Made by a program: the position numbers and the translations under genes. From Elephas maximus indicus (lineage: Eukaryota; Chordata; Mammalia; Proboscidea; Elephantidae): a stretch of 64,000 nucleotides of DNA. Shown piece after piece: positions 33,300-43,626 of this stretch (the stretch's first letter is position 1; every line of letters starts with the position of its first letter). The stretch covers positions 112,140,293 to 112,204,292 of the forward strand of contig NC_064819.1 of the NCBI RefSeq assembly GCF_024166365.1. Reading direction: 5' to 3'. Below the pieces are notes generated by a model. It saw only the letters and a list, made by a program, of their open reading frames with translations, was not told the DNA's origin and searched no databases.

Positions 33300-33460
33300 G
33301 TCAAGCTGGAAGAGGCCTTAGGTATTATCTAGTATATTCCCCTCTCTTTACAGATCAGGAAACCTAGCCTTGGAAGTGAAGAGACGTTCCTATTTAAAGG
33401 CTCTCAACCAGTAAGTGTCAGAACTAAGACTAGATTGCCGGGTTTCCTGGTATATATTTC
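33300..33460 (-). mobile_element. MIR-family fragment
   Basis: AGAGGCCTTAGGTATTATCTAG, TTTACAGATCAGGAAACCTAG and AACCAGTAAGTGTCAGAAC resemble antisense MIR/MIR3. Confidence 0.6.
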
Positions 33461-33499
33461 TAACTAGCTCAGCAATTAAAATTGCTTAAAATAATTGAA

Positions 33500-33773
33500 A
33501 ACAGGAGAACACTGGAGATAAAAGTCACTGGGAGGGGAGAGTGAGGACCACCCCACAGGAGCCAGTGTCTCTGCTCTGAGAATATAATAGAGCCCGGAAG
33601 CTTGCATCCTGGAGTGTGGAGCAGAGAGGGAAGGAACAAGTAATCAAACAGAGTAAGATAGTTTCAGGTAGAGAGAGCTTCATTACCACTCTGGCTGCTG
33701 TGTGGAGAATGAATGTCAGGGAGGCAAGATTCAAAGCAGGGAGACCAGTTAGGGTGCTCTCATAAGAGACAAA
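33500..33773 (-). mobile_element. L2 fragment, antisense
   Basis: ACCACTCTGGCTGCTGTGTG, GAGAATGAATGTCAGGGAGG and GGGAGACCAGTTAGGGTGCT are typical antisense L2. Confidence 0.6.
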
Positions 33774-33970
33774 GGCCCCTGGGTGGCACAAATGGTTTGC
33801 ACTCAGCTATAAACCTAATGATTGGTGGTGCAGACCCATCAAGCAGCACCTTTGAAGAAAGACCTGCTATCTGCATCCATAAAGAAAACCCTATAGAGTA
33901 GCTCTACTCTGTAACATGTAACCATGAGTCTGAATCGACTGGAATGCAACAGCTTTTTTTTTTTTTTTAA
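33774..33970 (+). mobile_element. AfroSINE, second subtype
   Basis: CCCCTGGGTGGCACAAATGG, GAAGAAAGACCTGCTATCTG, ACCATGAGTCTGAATCGACT and a T-tail. Confidence 0.88.
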
Positions 33971-33985
33971 TAGTAGCCAAGGAGT

Positions 33986-34166
33986 TCCTGAGGGTTAGCC
34001 AAAAGGTTGGAGGTTTGAGTCCACCCAGAGTGCCTTGGAAGAAAGGTCTAGGTATGCATTCATGAAAAAATCAGTCATTGAAAACACTACGGAGCACAGT
34101 TCTACTCCGACACACATGAGGTTTGTTATGAGCCAGAATCAACTGGATGGCAATTGGCTTTTACAG
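33986..34166 (+). mobile_element. AfroSINE, second subtype
   Basis: GAGTTCCTGAGGGTTAGCC, AAGGTTGGAGGTTTGAGTCC, TTGTTATGAGCCAGAATCAAC. Placed directly behind another SINE; flanked by AGCCAAG on both sides. Confidence 0.85.
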
Positions 34167-34214
34167 CAGCCAAGTGAGGTATGATTCTAGCTTATAACAG
34201 GGGTATACAGTAGA

Positions 34215-34335
34215 GATGGGTAGAAGTGGTAGGCGATATCACAACCATTTTACAGGTGAGACAACTGAGGGCCAGAGAAGGCACACAGCTACTGGGGGAA
34301 ATCCAGTGCTCAACTGAGGTCTGCTTGACATCTCT
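34215..34335 (-). mobile_element. MIR
   Basis: CATTTTACAGGTGAGACAACT, GAGGGCCAGAGAAGGCACAC. Confidence 0.7.
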
Positions 34336-34673
34336 ATTTTGCCCTTTCTTTTGAGACTAGACTTTAGAGCTCTGGCAGGCACTTGTGGCATCTCCTAAAG
34401 TCCATTGACTTTACATTCTTATTTGCTTTGCCAGTATGGATGAAAACGTAAGGGCCAGGTGGCCAGATCATACAGGGCAGGGTTCAGGGAATGATGTACA
34501 CCTCCCCAGAGCTGTTTAATCATCACTCTTTAGAACACTTATCACTTCACTAGCATACTTAAAGTGAAACATTTTCAAGCTCTTTAACCGGGAAGACAGA
34601 CTAGCATTTCCAAGTATTACCCTGGATGGTTAGATAAGGCACAAACACAATTGCCTCTTTTACAAAGTTTAAA

Positions 34674-34817
34674 AGCAAAACAAAAAAACACAAACTGGTT
34701 GCTATCTAGTCGATTCCAACTCATAGCTGCCCCATAGGATTCCCAAGGAGTGCCTGGTAGATTTGACCTTTTGGTGAGCAGCCGTAGCTCTTAACCACTA
34801 CGCCACCAGGGTTTCCT
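34674..34817 (-). mobile_element. AfroSINE
   Basis: TCTAGTCGATTCCAACTCATAG, TTCCCAAGGAGTGCCTGG, CTTAACCACTACGCCACC; flanks repeat TTACAAAGTTT (34660-34670, 34817-34827). Confidence 0.92.
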
Positions 34818-37209
34818 TACAAAGTTTTAGGTCTGAGAAATTCTTGCCACTGATTACAAATTCTGAAGACCACTGGTTACTGATGCTTCCACAGTGTTTT
34901 TCCTCAGTGCCATCACCCTTGCCCTGTTTCCGCTTTCAGTGTAAATTGAAGACTTGGATAACATGCATTCCCAGTAACCCCCTCCTGATCCAGGGACAAG
35001 TTTTATGTATATGCTTTTAAATTTTTAACTCAATAGGCCTTGGCATGTGCTGCTCCTCCCTGAAAATGTACATGGCCATTCATGCCAATACACATTTCTT
35101 ATTCACTCAATTAGACAAAGAACTCTTGTCTACACTCTGGTTCTCAGGGACATTACACTGGAAGACATGGTCAGTCAATATAGTGCACTGTTCTCGCTTA
35201 AAAAAGAAATTCCCACCCACAAATCACATGCCAACAGAACACAAGAAGTCCACCCGCCTTATTTCCTGAGCTCTGTTTGTTCAAAATGTTAAGTATTTAA
35301 ATTTTTTCCACTATTGCCACAGGGCTCGTATCAGTAGAAATTAAGCATATGAATTCCAACATAATTTGGAAACAGAGAATGTTGAACTGAAGTTCTCTTG
35401 TGATTACCGGTAATGAGCCAGGTGAATATGAACACGCCTGCTAGGAATGGTTTTAACGTCCCCACAACGAAACTACCAACCACAGCTAAAGCCAGAGACT
35501 ATCCAACAGTCATCCTTTCTAGAAAATCTACTCAGCTTTAGTATAAGTATTTCTTACTTCGTGTAAGAGTAGCTGGCTGCATTCCAGATTTATCTAAAGT
35601 TATTTTTTCCCCCCATGGTGGGGGGGAATTGCTCTCAGAAACTTACTCTTTTCCTTTAATATTTATTCCTCCTTTGCCTTAATATTTATCCTATGTCCAT
35701 GAAAGCAGATTTATAACACTGTAACTCTATTAGCATTGTGTTATCTGTAATATCCCTAATCAGGAAACTGAGTCATTGGGATATGTGGAAATTAATTCTC
35801 TATTTTATTAATTCTGAAAATTCATGTTTCAGTGTTCTGAGTTTATAGTGAGTGAAGAACATCTATACTAAGATTTAGATCCAGAAGACAAGTACTCCAA
35901 GAAAGCCAGATTCCCATAGAACAGGGTCTTCTATAAAAAGCTTTGAAAACAAAGTTATCAAAATATTCACGAAGTAGATCATGAGTAACTTATGTCTCTT
36001 TGAGCTTTCCAAATTATCTATAAGGACATAATAACTTTTATAACTAGAAAAACAACAAATGTTATCTTTAAGAGCCACCACGGATAAGAATATTTTCCTT
36101 CTGCTAACTTGAAATGTGGCTGCAACAGCTCTTGTTTATACTGGTAGCCATGAAACAGGATATATTGCTGACCCCTCTCTATACTTTTGTTAAGCGTTCA
36201 TGATTCTAGAAGTGCTATATCCCCTCAGCTTATTGCAGTGAGGCACGTATTAGAACTTTAAAGAAAGGCCTCTGAGTCCACCAGACTTAAAAAGTACAGT
36301 TTTAAGTCCCCTGAAACTTAAAAAATACAGCTCTTTTTGCTTTATAGGCATGAGGTAATTGTGCTAACTTGGAAGACTTACTCAAAAAATGAGGTAGAGA
36401 CAGTAAGACAGACCCAAAGAGGAGGGGGCAGCAGCAATGAGGTGAGCACTTCCCAAGCAGCTAAACACAGTACAGTATGGTTCTACTGAATGAGCTGGAG
36501 AGAAGAACAGACAAATGAATCCTAAATGTCCTTCTAATTAGTTTTCTTGGAAGTACACTTAGTCCTTCTAGATACTGTATTTATTAGTCCAAACAGATAA
36601 GGGAAGGGAGATAAATGGTTCACCTTACTCAACCTGTGGATTATACCTGTAGCTTGGCTGCTGACCTGACTCTTTTCCTTTCTGATTGCTACTACTGCTG
36701 ACTACAAGGAACCATCCATATGGATTTGGTGAATACAGTATTGTTTGAAATTTGCAGGCCTGAATGTCTCTGAGGCAGTGTTTATGAGAACAGTGATTCA
36801 CCTCGTACTTGGATTGTACTGGAATGAACCACGACTGTCATATTTTCTCCTTCCCCCATTTCCAGCTGTGTCCTTGCCAATCCTTCACCCTCACTCAACC
36901 AGGGTTCTAAAACTAAAGTGCCTGCTCTTGAGTGCTCAACCAAATCACAACCTGAAACTGAAGCTCAAAAAGTAATTCTCTATTTTTAGAATCAAATTGA
37001 AAAATCACTTCCCTGTTGACTGGCCTTCCCTACACATGACACGCGGTGGAAGTGTTTCCCCAGCCCCTAGGGATGGCGGAGCCATGAATGGGAATGGAAA
37101 ATCTTTTCAAGCCTTATTCACGGCAAAAGTGGTATAGCAATTAAACAAGATTTTGAGACATCTACTTTTTTTCTCCCTATAATGTAGCATTTTTTTTTAT
37201 AATGTAGCA

Positions 37210-37423
37210 GAGTCCCTGGGTGGTGCAAATGGCTAACATGCTTGGTTGCTAACTGAAACGTTGGAGGTTGGAGACTAACCAGAGGTGCCTCAGAAGGAGG
37301 GCCTGCTGATCTACTTCCAAAAAACCAGCCACTGGAAACCCTGTGGTGCACAGTTTTTGACACATATGGGGTAGTCATAAGTAGGAACAGAAATAGACTT
37401 GATATAACTGAGTTTGTTTGTTT
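37210..37423 (+). mobile_element. AfroSINE, second subtype
   Basis: GTCCCTGGGTGGTGCAAATGG, AACGTTGGAGGTTGGAGAC, GGCCTGCTGATCTACTTCC. Flanks ATAATGTAGCA (37199-37209) and ACAATGTGGCA (37424-37434); a third copy lies at 37179-37189, separated by nine T. Confidence 0.9.
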
Positions 37424-37604
37424 ACAATGTGGCATTGCATTATGGATGTATTATGTATCATGCACGCAGGCATGGGCCAAGGACCCCAGCGGCAGAAGCC
37501 ATCTTTTCAGCATGATTTTCATGTTCACCACAGTCACTCCTAAAAGTCAAAGTCATGAAAATCCTGAAAAATCATTGCAAGGGAAGAAAGGAGACCTGCC
37601 ACTA

Positions 37605-37705
37605 CCCACCTGTGTGATCCAAAGAAGCCACTTCCCATCTCAGACCTACTTCCTCATTTCTAAACTCGAAAGGTTAGACTAGGTCACCACTGAGTTCCTT
37701 CAGTT
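37605..37705 (+). mobile_element. MIR3-like fragment
   Basis: CTGTGTGATCCAAAGAAGCCA, CCTCATTTCTAAACTCGAAAG, TTAGACTAGGTCACCACTG. Confidence 0.6.
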
Positions 37706-38045
37706 CAAATGACGTTTGATTTAGTGTTTGTCTTATCTAGTGCTATTTCATTCTTCTGGCTGCCTCTGTCTCGAGCTTCCTTTGTCTTTCCAAGTTACCC
37801 CCACCTGGCCCACTCAACTAAAATTTACCACTGAGTTATTTTCAATTACTATCCAATTACAATCTCCCTGTGTTTACACAATCTGTTTTCACAAAACTAA
37901 TGAACAACTTTGATGCATCAGTGACCCGCTGAAACAAAGCATTCATCACCCAGCCTGGACGCTCCTTGGCAGGCTGCTGTAACAGTTCAACTTAACCCAT
38001 CGTCTCCCGGCACCACCCAACTGGTTTCCATCAGGCCCTTTTCAA

Positions 38046-38062
38046 GGAAGGAAGGAAGGAAG
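38046..38062. repeat. Short GGAA repeat
   Basis: Four GGAA units within AAGGAAGGAAGGAAGGAAG. Confidence 0.9.
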
Positions 38063-38261
38063 AGTTCCATGTTACATTTGCGAAAATCTGGATCACCTTA
38101 ATAATGGTTTTTAAAAGCACATTTCCTAACTCCAATTTAAACCACTTGCTGTTCCATCTGAGTTGATCGTCTTTTTACTCAGATCAAGTAAACAAAATAA
38201 GTCGTTACCACTATTGTGGTAGATGAAACAGCATAAATCATCTATAACCTTTTTTTTTTTT

Positions 38262-38345
38262 TGGTGAGGCAGCTTTCATTAACTCCATTTTAGAGGTAGG
38301 AAAACCACAACTCAAAGAGGTTAAGTAATTTGTCCAATTTGACCA
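38262..38345 (-). mobile_element. MIR
   Basis: CTCCATTTTAGAGGTAGGAAA, CAAAGAGGTTAAGTAATTTGTCC-type core. Confidence 0.65.
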
Positions 38346-38413
38346 GGCCTGTCTCATGGCACCTCCCTCTGTGGGCCCATTGCTTAGGAAAATTGACAAA
38401 CCCTGTAAACTGT

Positions 38414-38594
38414 ATGGTCCCTGGGTGATACAAATGGTTAGCACTTGACTACTAACTTAAAGGGTGGAGGCCTGGTGATGTGCTTTCATAAGGATTACAG
38501 TCAAGAAAACCCTATAGAGCAGTTCTATTCTGTAACACATGGGGTGGCTAGGACTCAAGATCAATTCAATGGCAATAGGTTTGGTTTTGATTTT
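38414..38594 (+). mobile_element. AfroSINE, second subtype, internally shortened
   Basis: GGTCCCTGGGTGATACAAATGG, GCACTTGACTACTAACTTAA, AAGGATTACAGTCAAGAAAAC, tail CAATGGCAATAGGTTTGG. Confidence 0.85.
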
Positions 38595-39164
38595 ATATAG
38601 ACAGGTAAGGTTGGGCTCTGAAAAAAAAAATGCTACCCTCTTTGCCATATAAGTATCTCTTGATAGCCAAATCTATTTTGTGTCTATATTGTCTATATTT
38701 ACATAACAACAAGCAATGGTTTGTTATATTTGGTTCTAGCATTTAAGATATAAACTTAAGTTCAATAATGAGGGTTAGCAGCCCTGTCTCAAAAAATTTA
38801 TCTGAGTTTATCCAATTCCTAGTTCAGATACTGAAGAATATCTGTACACATGATTTTGCCCTTGAAAAAAAATAAAACAAATACACTACCTTTAGAAGAA
38901 AAGGAAAAAAGTATGAGACTTGAAAGTCCCAGATGATACGCGACAGTAACTTTTAGATTACTAATCTTAAGTGTGAATTCTTGTTAAATCCAAACCAGCA
39001 TGAGGGATCTTGGCAAGAATAATCCAAATTTACACAGCAAGTTTTATTTTTTTGGCAAGCAAAAAGAAAAACTTAAGAGGGAAAGAGGAAAATGCTGATT
39101 TCTAAATCTTTGAAAGAAGGGTTATCACCCATAGGAATTTGGGAGGCTGTCTTGGAAATGGTAA

Positions 39165-39320
39165 TATGGAATGGAAAACACACACACATCTGTAGGTAAA
39201 GCAAATATGTTAAAATGCGAATAAGTGTTGAATCTAGGTGATGGGTTTATGGGTGTTTGTTATACTGTGCTTTCAACTTTTCTTTGTTTCCAAAGTCTTA
39301 AAAAAAAAATTTAGAAAAAA
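39165..39320 (+). mobile_element. Old L1 (L1M) 3' end
   Basis: GTTGAATCTAGGTGATGGG, TTTGTTATACTGTGCTTTCAA and the closing A-run; parallel to 12840-13025. Confidence 0.7.
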
Positions 39321-40524
39321 ACAAATAAAAGGGTTAAGAGCCAAGTAACCTTAAGATTAAAATTCCCCTAACTTTCCTTGGGCTTCTGATTGCCAAAGCC
39401 CTTTGTTTTCTTTCCTGCTTTCCTCTTCTCCTACCCAGACCGCAGGAGAGGGAGGCAAGGAGGTGCTTCCATTGCCTAAGTCGGGAACAGCGCTCACGCT
39501 GAAATCTAAGTCGTCAATTGCCATGTAGACATCCCAGATCTAGATCTGCTGTCTAGTCTAGACCTCCCTGGGGTCACTGGTGGCCATGTGATGGAAGCAG
39601 ATACAGGAACGTCATGCCAAAGGGCTCTGCTCAGCCACCATGGGGGCCCCTGTGCCAGACCAGGGAGGTGGCAGTGCCCAGTGAAGGCAGAGCCACAAGC
39701 TGCCCAGGTGAGCTGGGAGCCTGCAAAACTGACTCATCCACTCAGGAGGATCTCAGGATTAACTTGGTGGAAAAATTCCAAAACTCTTGGGAAATTATTT
39801 TTCAAGACACCTACTACCTTAGATCTGTTCAAGAACAGGATAATGAAAGGATTTTGTTTCAACTGCAACCTTAAGGCTACGTTTAAACTTTAGCCCAGGT
39901 TAATGGCCCCTGGTGTATTTCTCCCTTACATACCCCAACCAAAATTGAGGTAGGTGCTACATTCGTGTTTATGTCATCTGCTAATTCTGGTAGTTTCTAA
40001 GAGTTAATTTTAAAACTGAACTCCAAAGACTACAAATCCTCCCACAGACAGTTAAATCAAGGTGTCATTGGCCAATCCTTGCCCTAAGCAGGAGAATTAC
40101 TCCTTTCCTGGGTGCACAAGGGAAAAAGCCACAAGCAGTGCTGCAAGAATCTGCCAAAGCTGGTAAGAACCGGCTGGCTCCAGAGGGAGGCAGGGAGGGC
40201 GGGTGCATATCACCCAGCTGCTGGCATGTATATCTGCAAGCTGTCCAGACTGCTGACATCAACCGTAGTGTTACTGCAGCCTTGAGCTGACTCACTGACT
40301 AAAAAGCTTTCTCAAAAAGGGAAGCAGGAATGCTAAGTGGGCTCTTTTGGTTCCGAGCTGACGTCTATTCACATTTTAATACATCACTGAGCCTTGTAGG
40401 AGCTCAGCTCCATCTATATGTTAGGAGATCATGCTCTGTTGGAAATTACTTGGGTTTTTCTAAACTTTACTCATGAGGTCTGTTGGGAAGCCTTGCCCAC
40501 AAGAAAGCCTTTGGACAATTCTAG

Positions 40525-40580
40525 TCTAAGTCGGAATTGGCCTGATGGCACACAACAAAAACAACCAGAAAAAAAAAAAA
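40525..40580 (+). mobile_element. RTE/SINE tail only
   Basis: AAGTCGGAATTGGCCTGATGG, then CACACAACAAAAACAACC and an A-run: the end of an RTE-type element with nothing upstream. Confidence 0.65.
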
Positions 40581-40719
40581 AAATGGTGCACGAACTTTAT
40601 AAGCTTGACTTAAGATGGTGTGGAGGATAGAAAGTAATTTTATAGGAAACGTAGTAAGGTAAAAAGGCTTATCTTTGTGATACAAGGTTTTTGAACTTAC
40701 CAAATTTGATGAATTAGAT

Positions 40720-40886
40720 TCCACAAAACAAGCCTGTTGCTGTCTAGTCGATTCTGACTCATAGCAACCATAACAGGACAGAGTAGAACTGCCTCATAGG
40801 GTTCCCAAGGAGCGGCTGGTGGATTTGAACTGCCAACGTTTCTGGTTAGCAGCCATAGCTCTTAACCACTGCACCACCAGGGCTCC
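40720..40886 (-). mobile_element. AfroSINE
   Basis: TGCTGTCTAGTCGATTCTGA, ACAGGACAGAGTAGAACTGCC, TTCCCAAGGAGCGGCTGG, TTAACCACTGCACCACCAGG. Confidence 0.93.
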
Positions 40887-40929
40887 TTGATTAGAATAGC
40901 ATCGCTTAATAAATCCATTAGTTGGATTC

Positions 40930-42245
40930 ATACAGTTAGAATTAGAATACACACAGTACACAATTACAAAGGTACAAAGGGGATACAGTGAAAAATACTT
41001 CTCCCTCCACCCTCTGACTTCCAGCTCTCTGTTTCCCTATTCCCCTCCAGGGTGGCAGTTACTGTTAACAATTCCTAATGTTCTCTTCAAGAGTTAGTCT
41101 ATCTTATACCAAGAAATACATATGTGTATTCTCTACCCCAACCCCAATTTTTTTTTACACAAATATGTCAGCACATTGTATGCACTGTCCTGCACCTTGA
41201 TTTTATTTTTAAACAGTTCTTGAGATGGGTACATAAAGAGCTGACCCACTCCTTTTGACAAGTGCACAGTTTCACTGTATGGATGGAATGGATGGATGTC
41301 CCATACCTTATGTAACCAGTTCTCCATTGAAGGGCATTTGTGTTGCTTCCACTCTTTTGCTATTACGAAAGATGCTACAATGAATACTCTTGTTCTTGCA
41401 TCATTCTGCATTGTATATGGGGACTACCCACACAAAAAAACTCATTGCCATGGAGTCGATACCAACTCATAGCTACCCTATAGGACAGAGCAGAACTGCC
41501 CTGTAGGGTTTCCAAAGAGCGGCTGGTAGATTCGAACTGCCGACATTTTGGTTAGCAGCCGAGCTCTTAACCACTGTGCCACCAGAGCTCAGGTAGGATA
41601 TATCCCTAGAAGTAGAGTCAAGGGCCAATCTGCATTACTTTGGTAGATACTGCCAGGTTGACCTCCACAAGGGCTGGATTAATTTACGTACCCATCAGCA
41701 ATAGACAGTTCCTCTTTCCAATAACCTCACAACACAAGTGTGCTATTTCCCAATATCCTCACAACACAAGTGTGCTAACAGACCTTTTCCTCTTTGTCAG
41801 TCTAGGAGGTTAAAATGGTATCTCACTATAGGTTTTAATTTGAATGTTTCTTCTTATGAATGGGGTAAGAAATGTTTGAGAGTTTTCAGTATTTCCTTTT
41901 CTAGTAACTGTCTTATCCACACACTGCCCATTTTTCTACCAGGTTGTTTGGTCTCTTTCTTGATTAAATTGTAAAAGTTCTTCATATTTTAAGGAAGTTA
42001 ATCCTATGCTGTAAACAATTCCTCCCAGTTATTATTTTGTCTTTTCATTTGTGTGTGGTGTTTTCTGGCTTGTATAGTTACTACTACGTTGTAGAATTTT
42101 TTCTTGCCTCTGTGTTTTATATTATTCTTAGAAAAGCATTCCCTACTTTTGTGATTATAAAAACAAAACATTTTCCCCATTTTTTTTCTAGTACTTTTTT
42201 GGTAATAAGTAATCTTATCTTTTGGTAATTCCATTCCGTGCCCTG
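40930..42245 (-). mobile_element. Old L1 (L1M) 3' region, antisense, split by a SINE
   Basis: TACAAAGGTACAAAGGGGATA, CCATTGAAGGGCATTTGTG, TGCTATTACGAAAGATGC; after the SINE, GGATATATCCCTAGAAGTAG, GATACTGCCAGGTTGACC, ATGGTATCTCACTATAGG and TTTTTCTACCAGGTTG. Contains a 32-bp tandem duplication at 41725-41788. Confidence 0.82.
41434..41592 (-). mobile_element. AfroSINE inserted in L1M
   Basis: TCATTGCCATGGAGTCGATAC, ATAGGACAGAGCAGAACTGCC, TTCGAACTGCCGACATTTTGG, CTTAACCACTGTGCCACC. Low divergence from the general SINE. Confidence 0.93.
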
Positions 42246-42557
42246 ATAAATCAAAGTTCCCTCTGGAATATACATATAGTTTTTTTTTTTTTAAACTGGA
42301 AAATCAGGAGTGATAATTCTCTCTCCCAAGGAAGTGGTAATGAATAAGCAATTAAAATATTGAAATTAACTACTGTATAAGAAAACCTATTGCTGATCAT
42401 GGTGCAATTCTTCCTCAGTTAGTTCACCCACTGTTGGCACTTGGCCTACAACAGATCAGTTTAGCCACAGAGAGAGTCTCACAAATATATGGAAGAGAAG
42501 CTAGGCCAGAACTGGAAGCTATTAAGCTTTGACTAGATAAAGGTTTTGGCTTAAAAA

Positions 42558-43015
42558 CAGGGGTTCGAACTGGTTTAGTCATGGCCAACAAAACGTAACA
42601 AGAAAAGACCCAAATTTTTACAATTTGGGTGGTGTGGAATGATAATCGAAACAGAAAAAATTATGAGTTGAAGTCCTGGAATGGGAGACTCAGAAGAGGC
42701 GTGGCGAGCCCTTTCAGGAACCTGAAGCGTGAGACTGGATTATTGGCAGGACTGTGGAAAGCAACACACATTCAAAGTGACATGATTGGCCATCATCTTC
42801 CAGTGGGGCACCATTGTTTCTGACATGAGCAAGAGATTTTGTTGCTATGCAACGTGTATGCTGCCCTTGTTTTCTAACAGGAAGATTAGGTTTCTAGCAG
42901 GGCTTTGACATGTAATTTTTCCCATTCTGGTTCAGCCAACCTTTAAAAATTTGGGTCTGTTCTGGTTTTGCTTCCCTGGTCATGACTGAATGGGAAGAAC
43001 TGGTTTGAAACCCTG
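42558..43015. mobile_element. Non-autonomous hAT element with both ends
   Basis: Terminal inverted repeats: left CAGGGGTTCGAACTGG, right end CCAGTT/AACTGG-TTTGAAACCCTG, pairing in inverse order; inner arms also pair (ACCCAAATTTTTACAATTTG on the left, CCTTTAAAAATTTGGGTCTG on the right, TCATGGCC with a GGTCATGA box). Flanked by an 8-bp duplication CTTAAAAA (42550-42557) and CTTGAAAA (43016-43023), the size made by hAT transposases. 458 bp, no transposase frame. Possibly Blackjack/MER63-like. Confidence 0.78.
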
Positions 43016-43610
43016 CTTGAAAAAAAAAATTAAAAATATGTTCTGTAGCACTGATAATGAAGGGATAAATAGGCTTCTTTTCATAATATTGATTTTCATT
43101 TCCACCCAATGCACTTTTTGAGAAAGCCACTTACGGGTGTGGATTAAAGGGGTAAACAATGCCATCCACTAAAAGACTCAGTCTTTTCTAAATTTTGAGA
43201 TACTGTGTCTCAGGAAAAAAATAAAAGCCCACTTCAATCCCTCTAAATAGTAATTTAACAGAATATACCCTAAAGTTTGGCTCACATACCTACCTTTCCT
43301 ATAAAATTGTCCGCTTCTGGAGGGCAGATTCCTGTGTGTGTGTTCATATAGAATTTACAGTGGCTGATATAGGGCTTAATACATTATGGTGGTCAATTAG
43401 TGTTTGCTAAATAAATTGCCTATATTATATCATCTTACCCTTAAAGGCTATAATTTTTTTTTTTTTTTAAATGTGTGTGTTAGAAAAAAAAAAAAATTAG
43501 GGAGGGGCATATATCAATGTCAAGACCCTGAAAATCTATTTCCCAGTCTTTTCTTCTCATAACCTGTTTGCCTCAAGCTCAACTATTCTATTTCATTAAT
43601 TCTAAGACCT
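43016..43610. other. No named feature, contains A- and T-tracts
   Basis: A-run at 43020-43029, T-run near 43450-43465 and A-run near 43483-43496; otherwise AT-rich non-coding. Confidence 0.45.
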
Positions 43611-43626
43611 TTTTTCCCCACATTTT

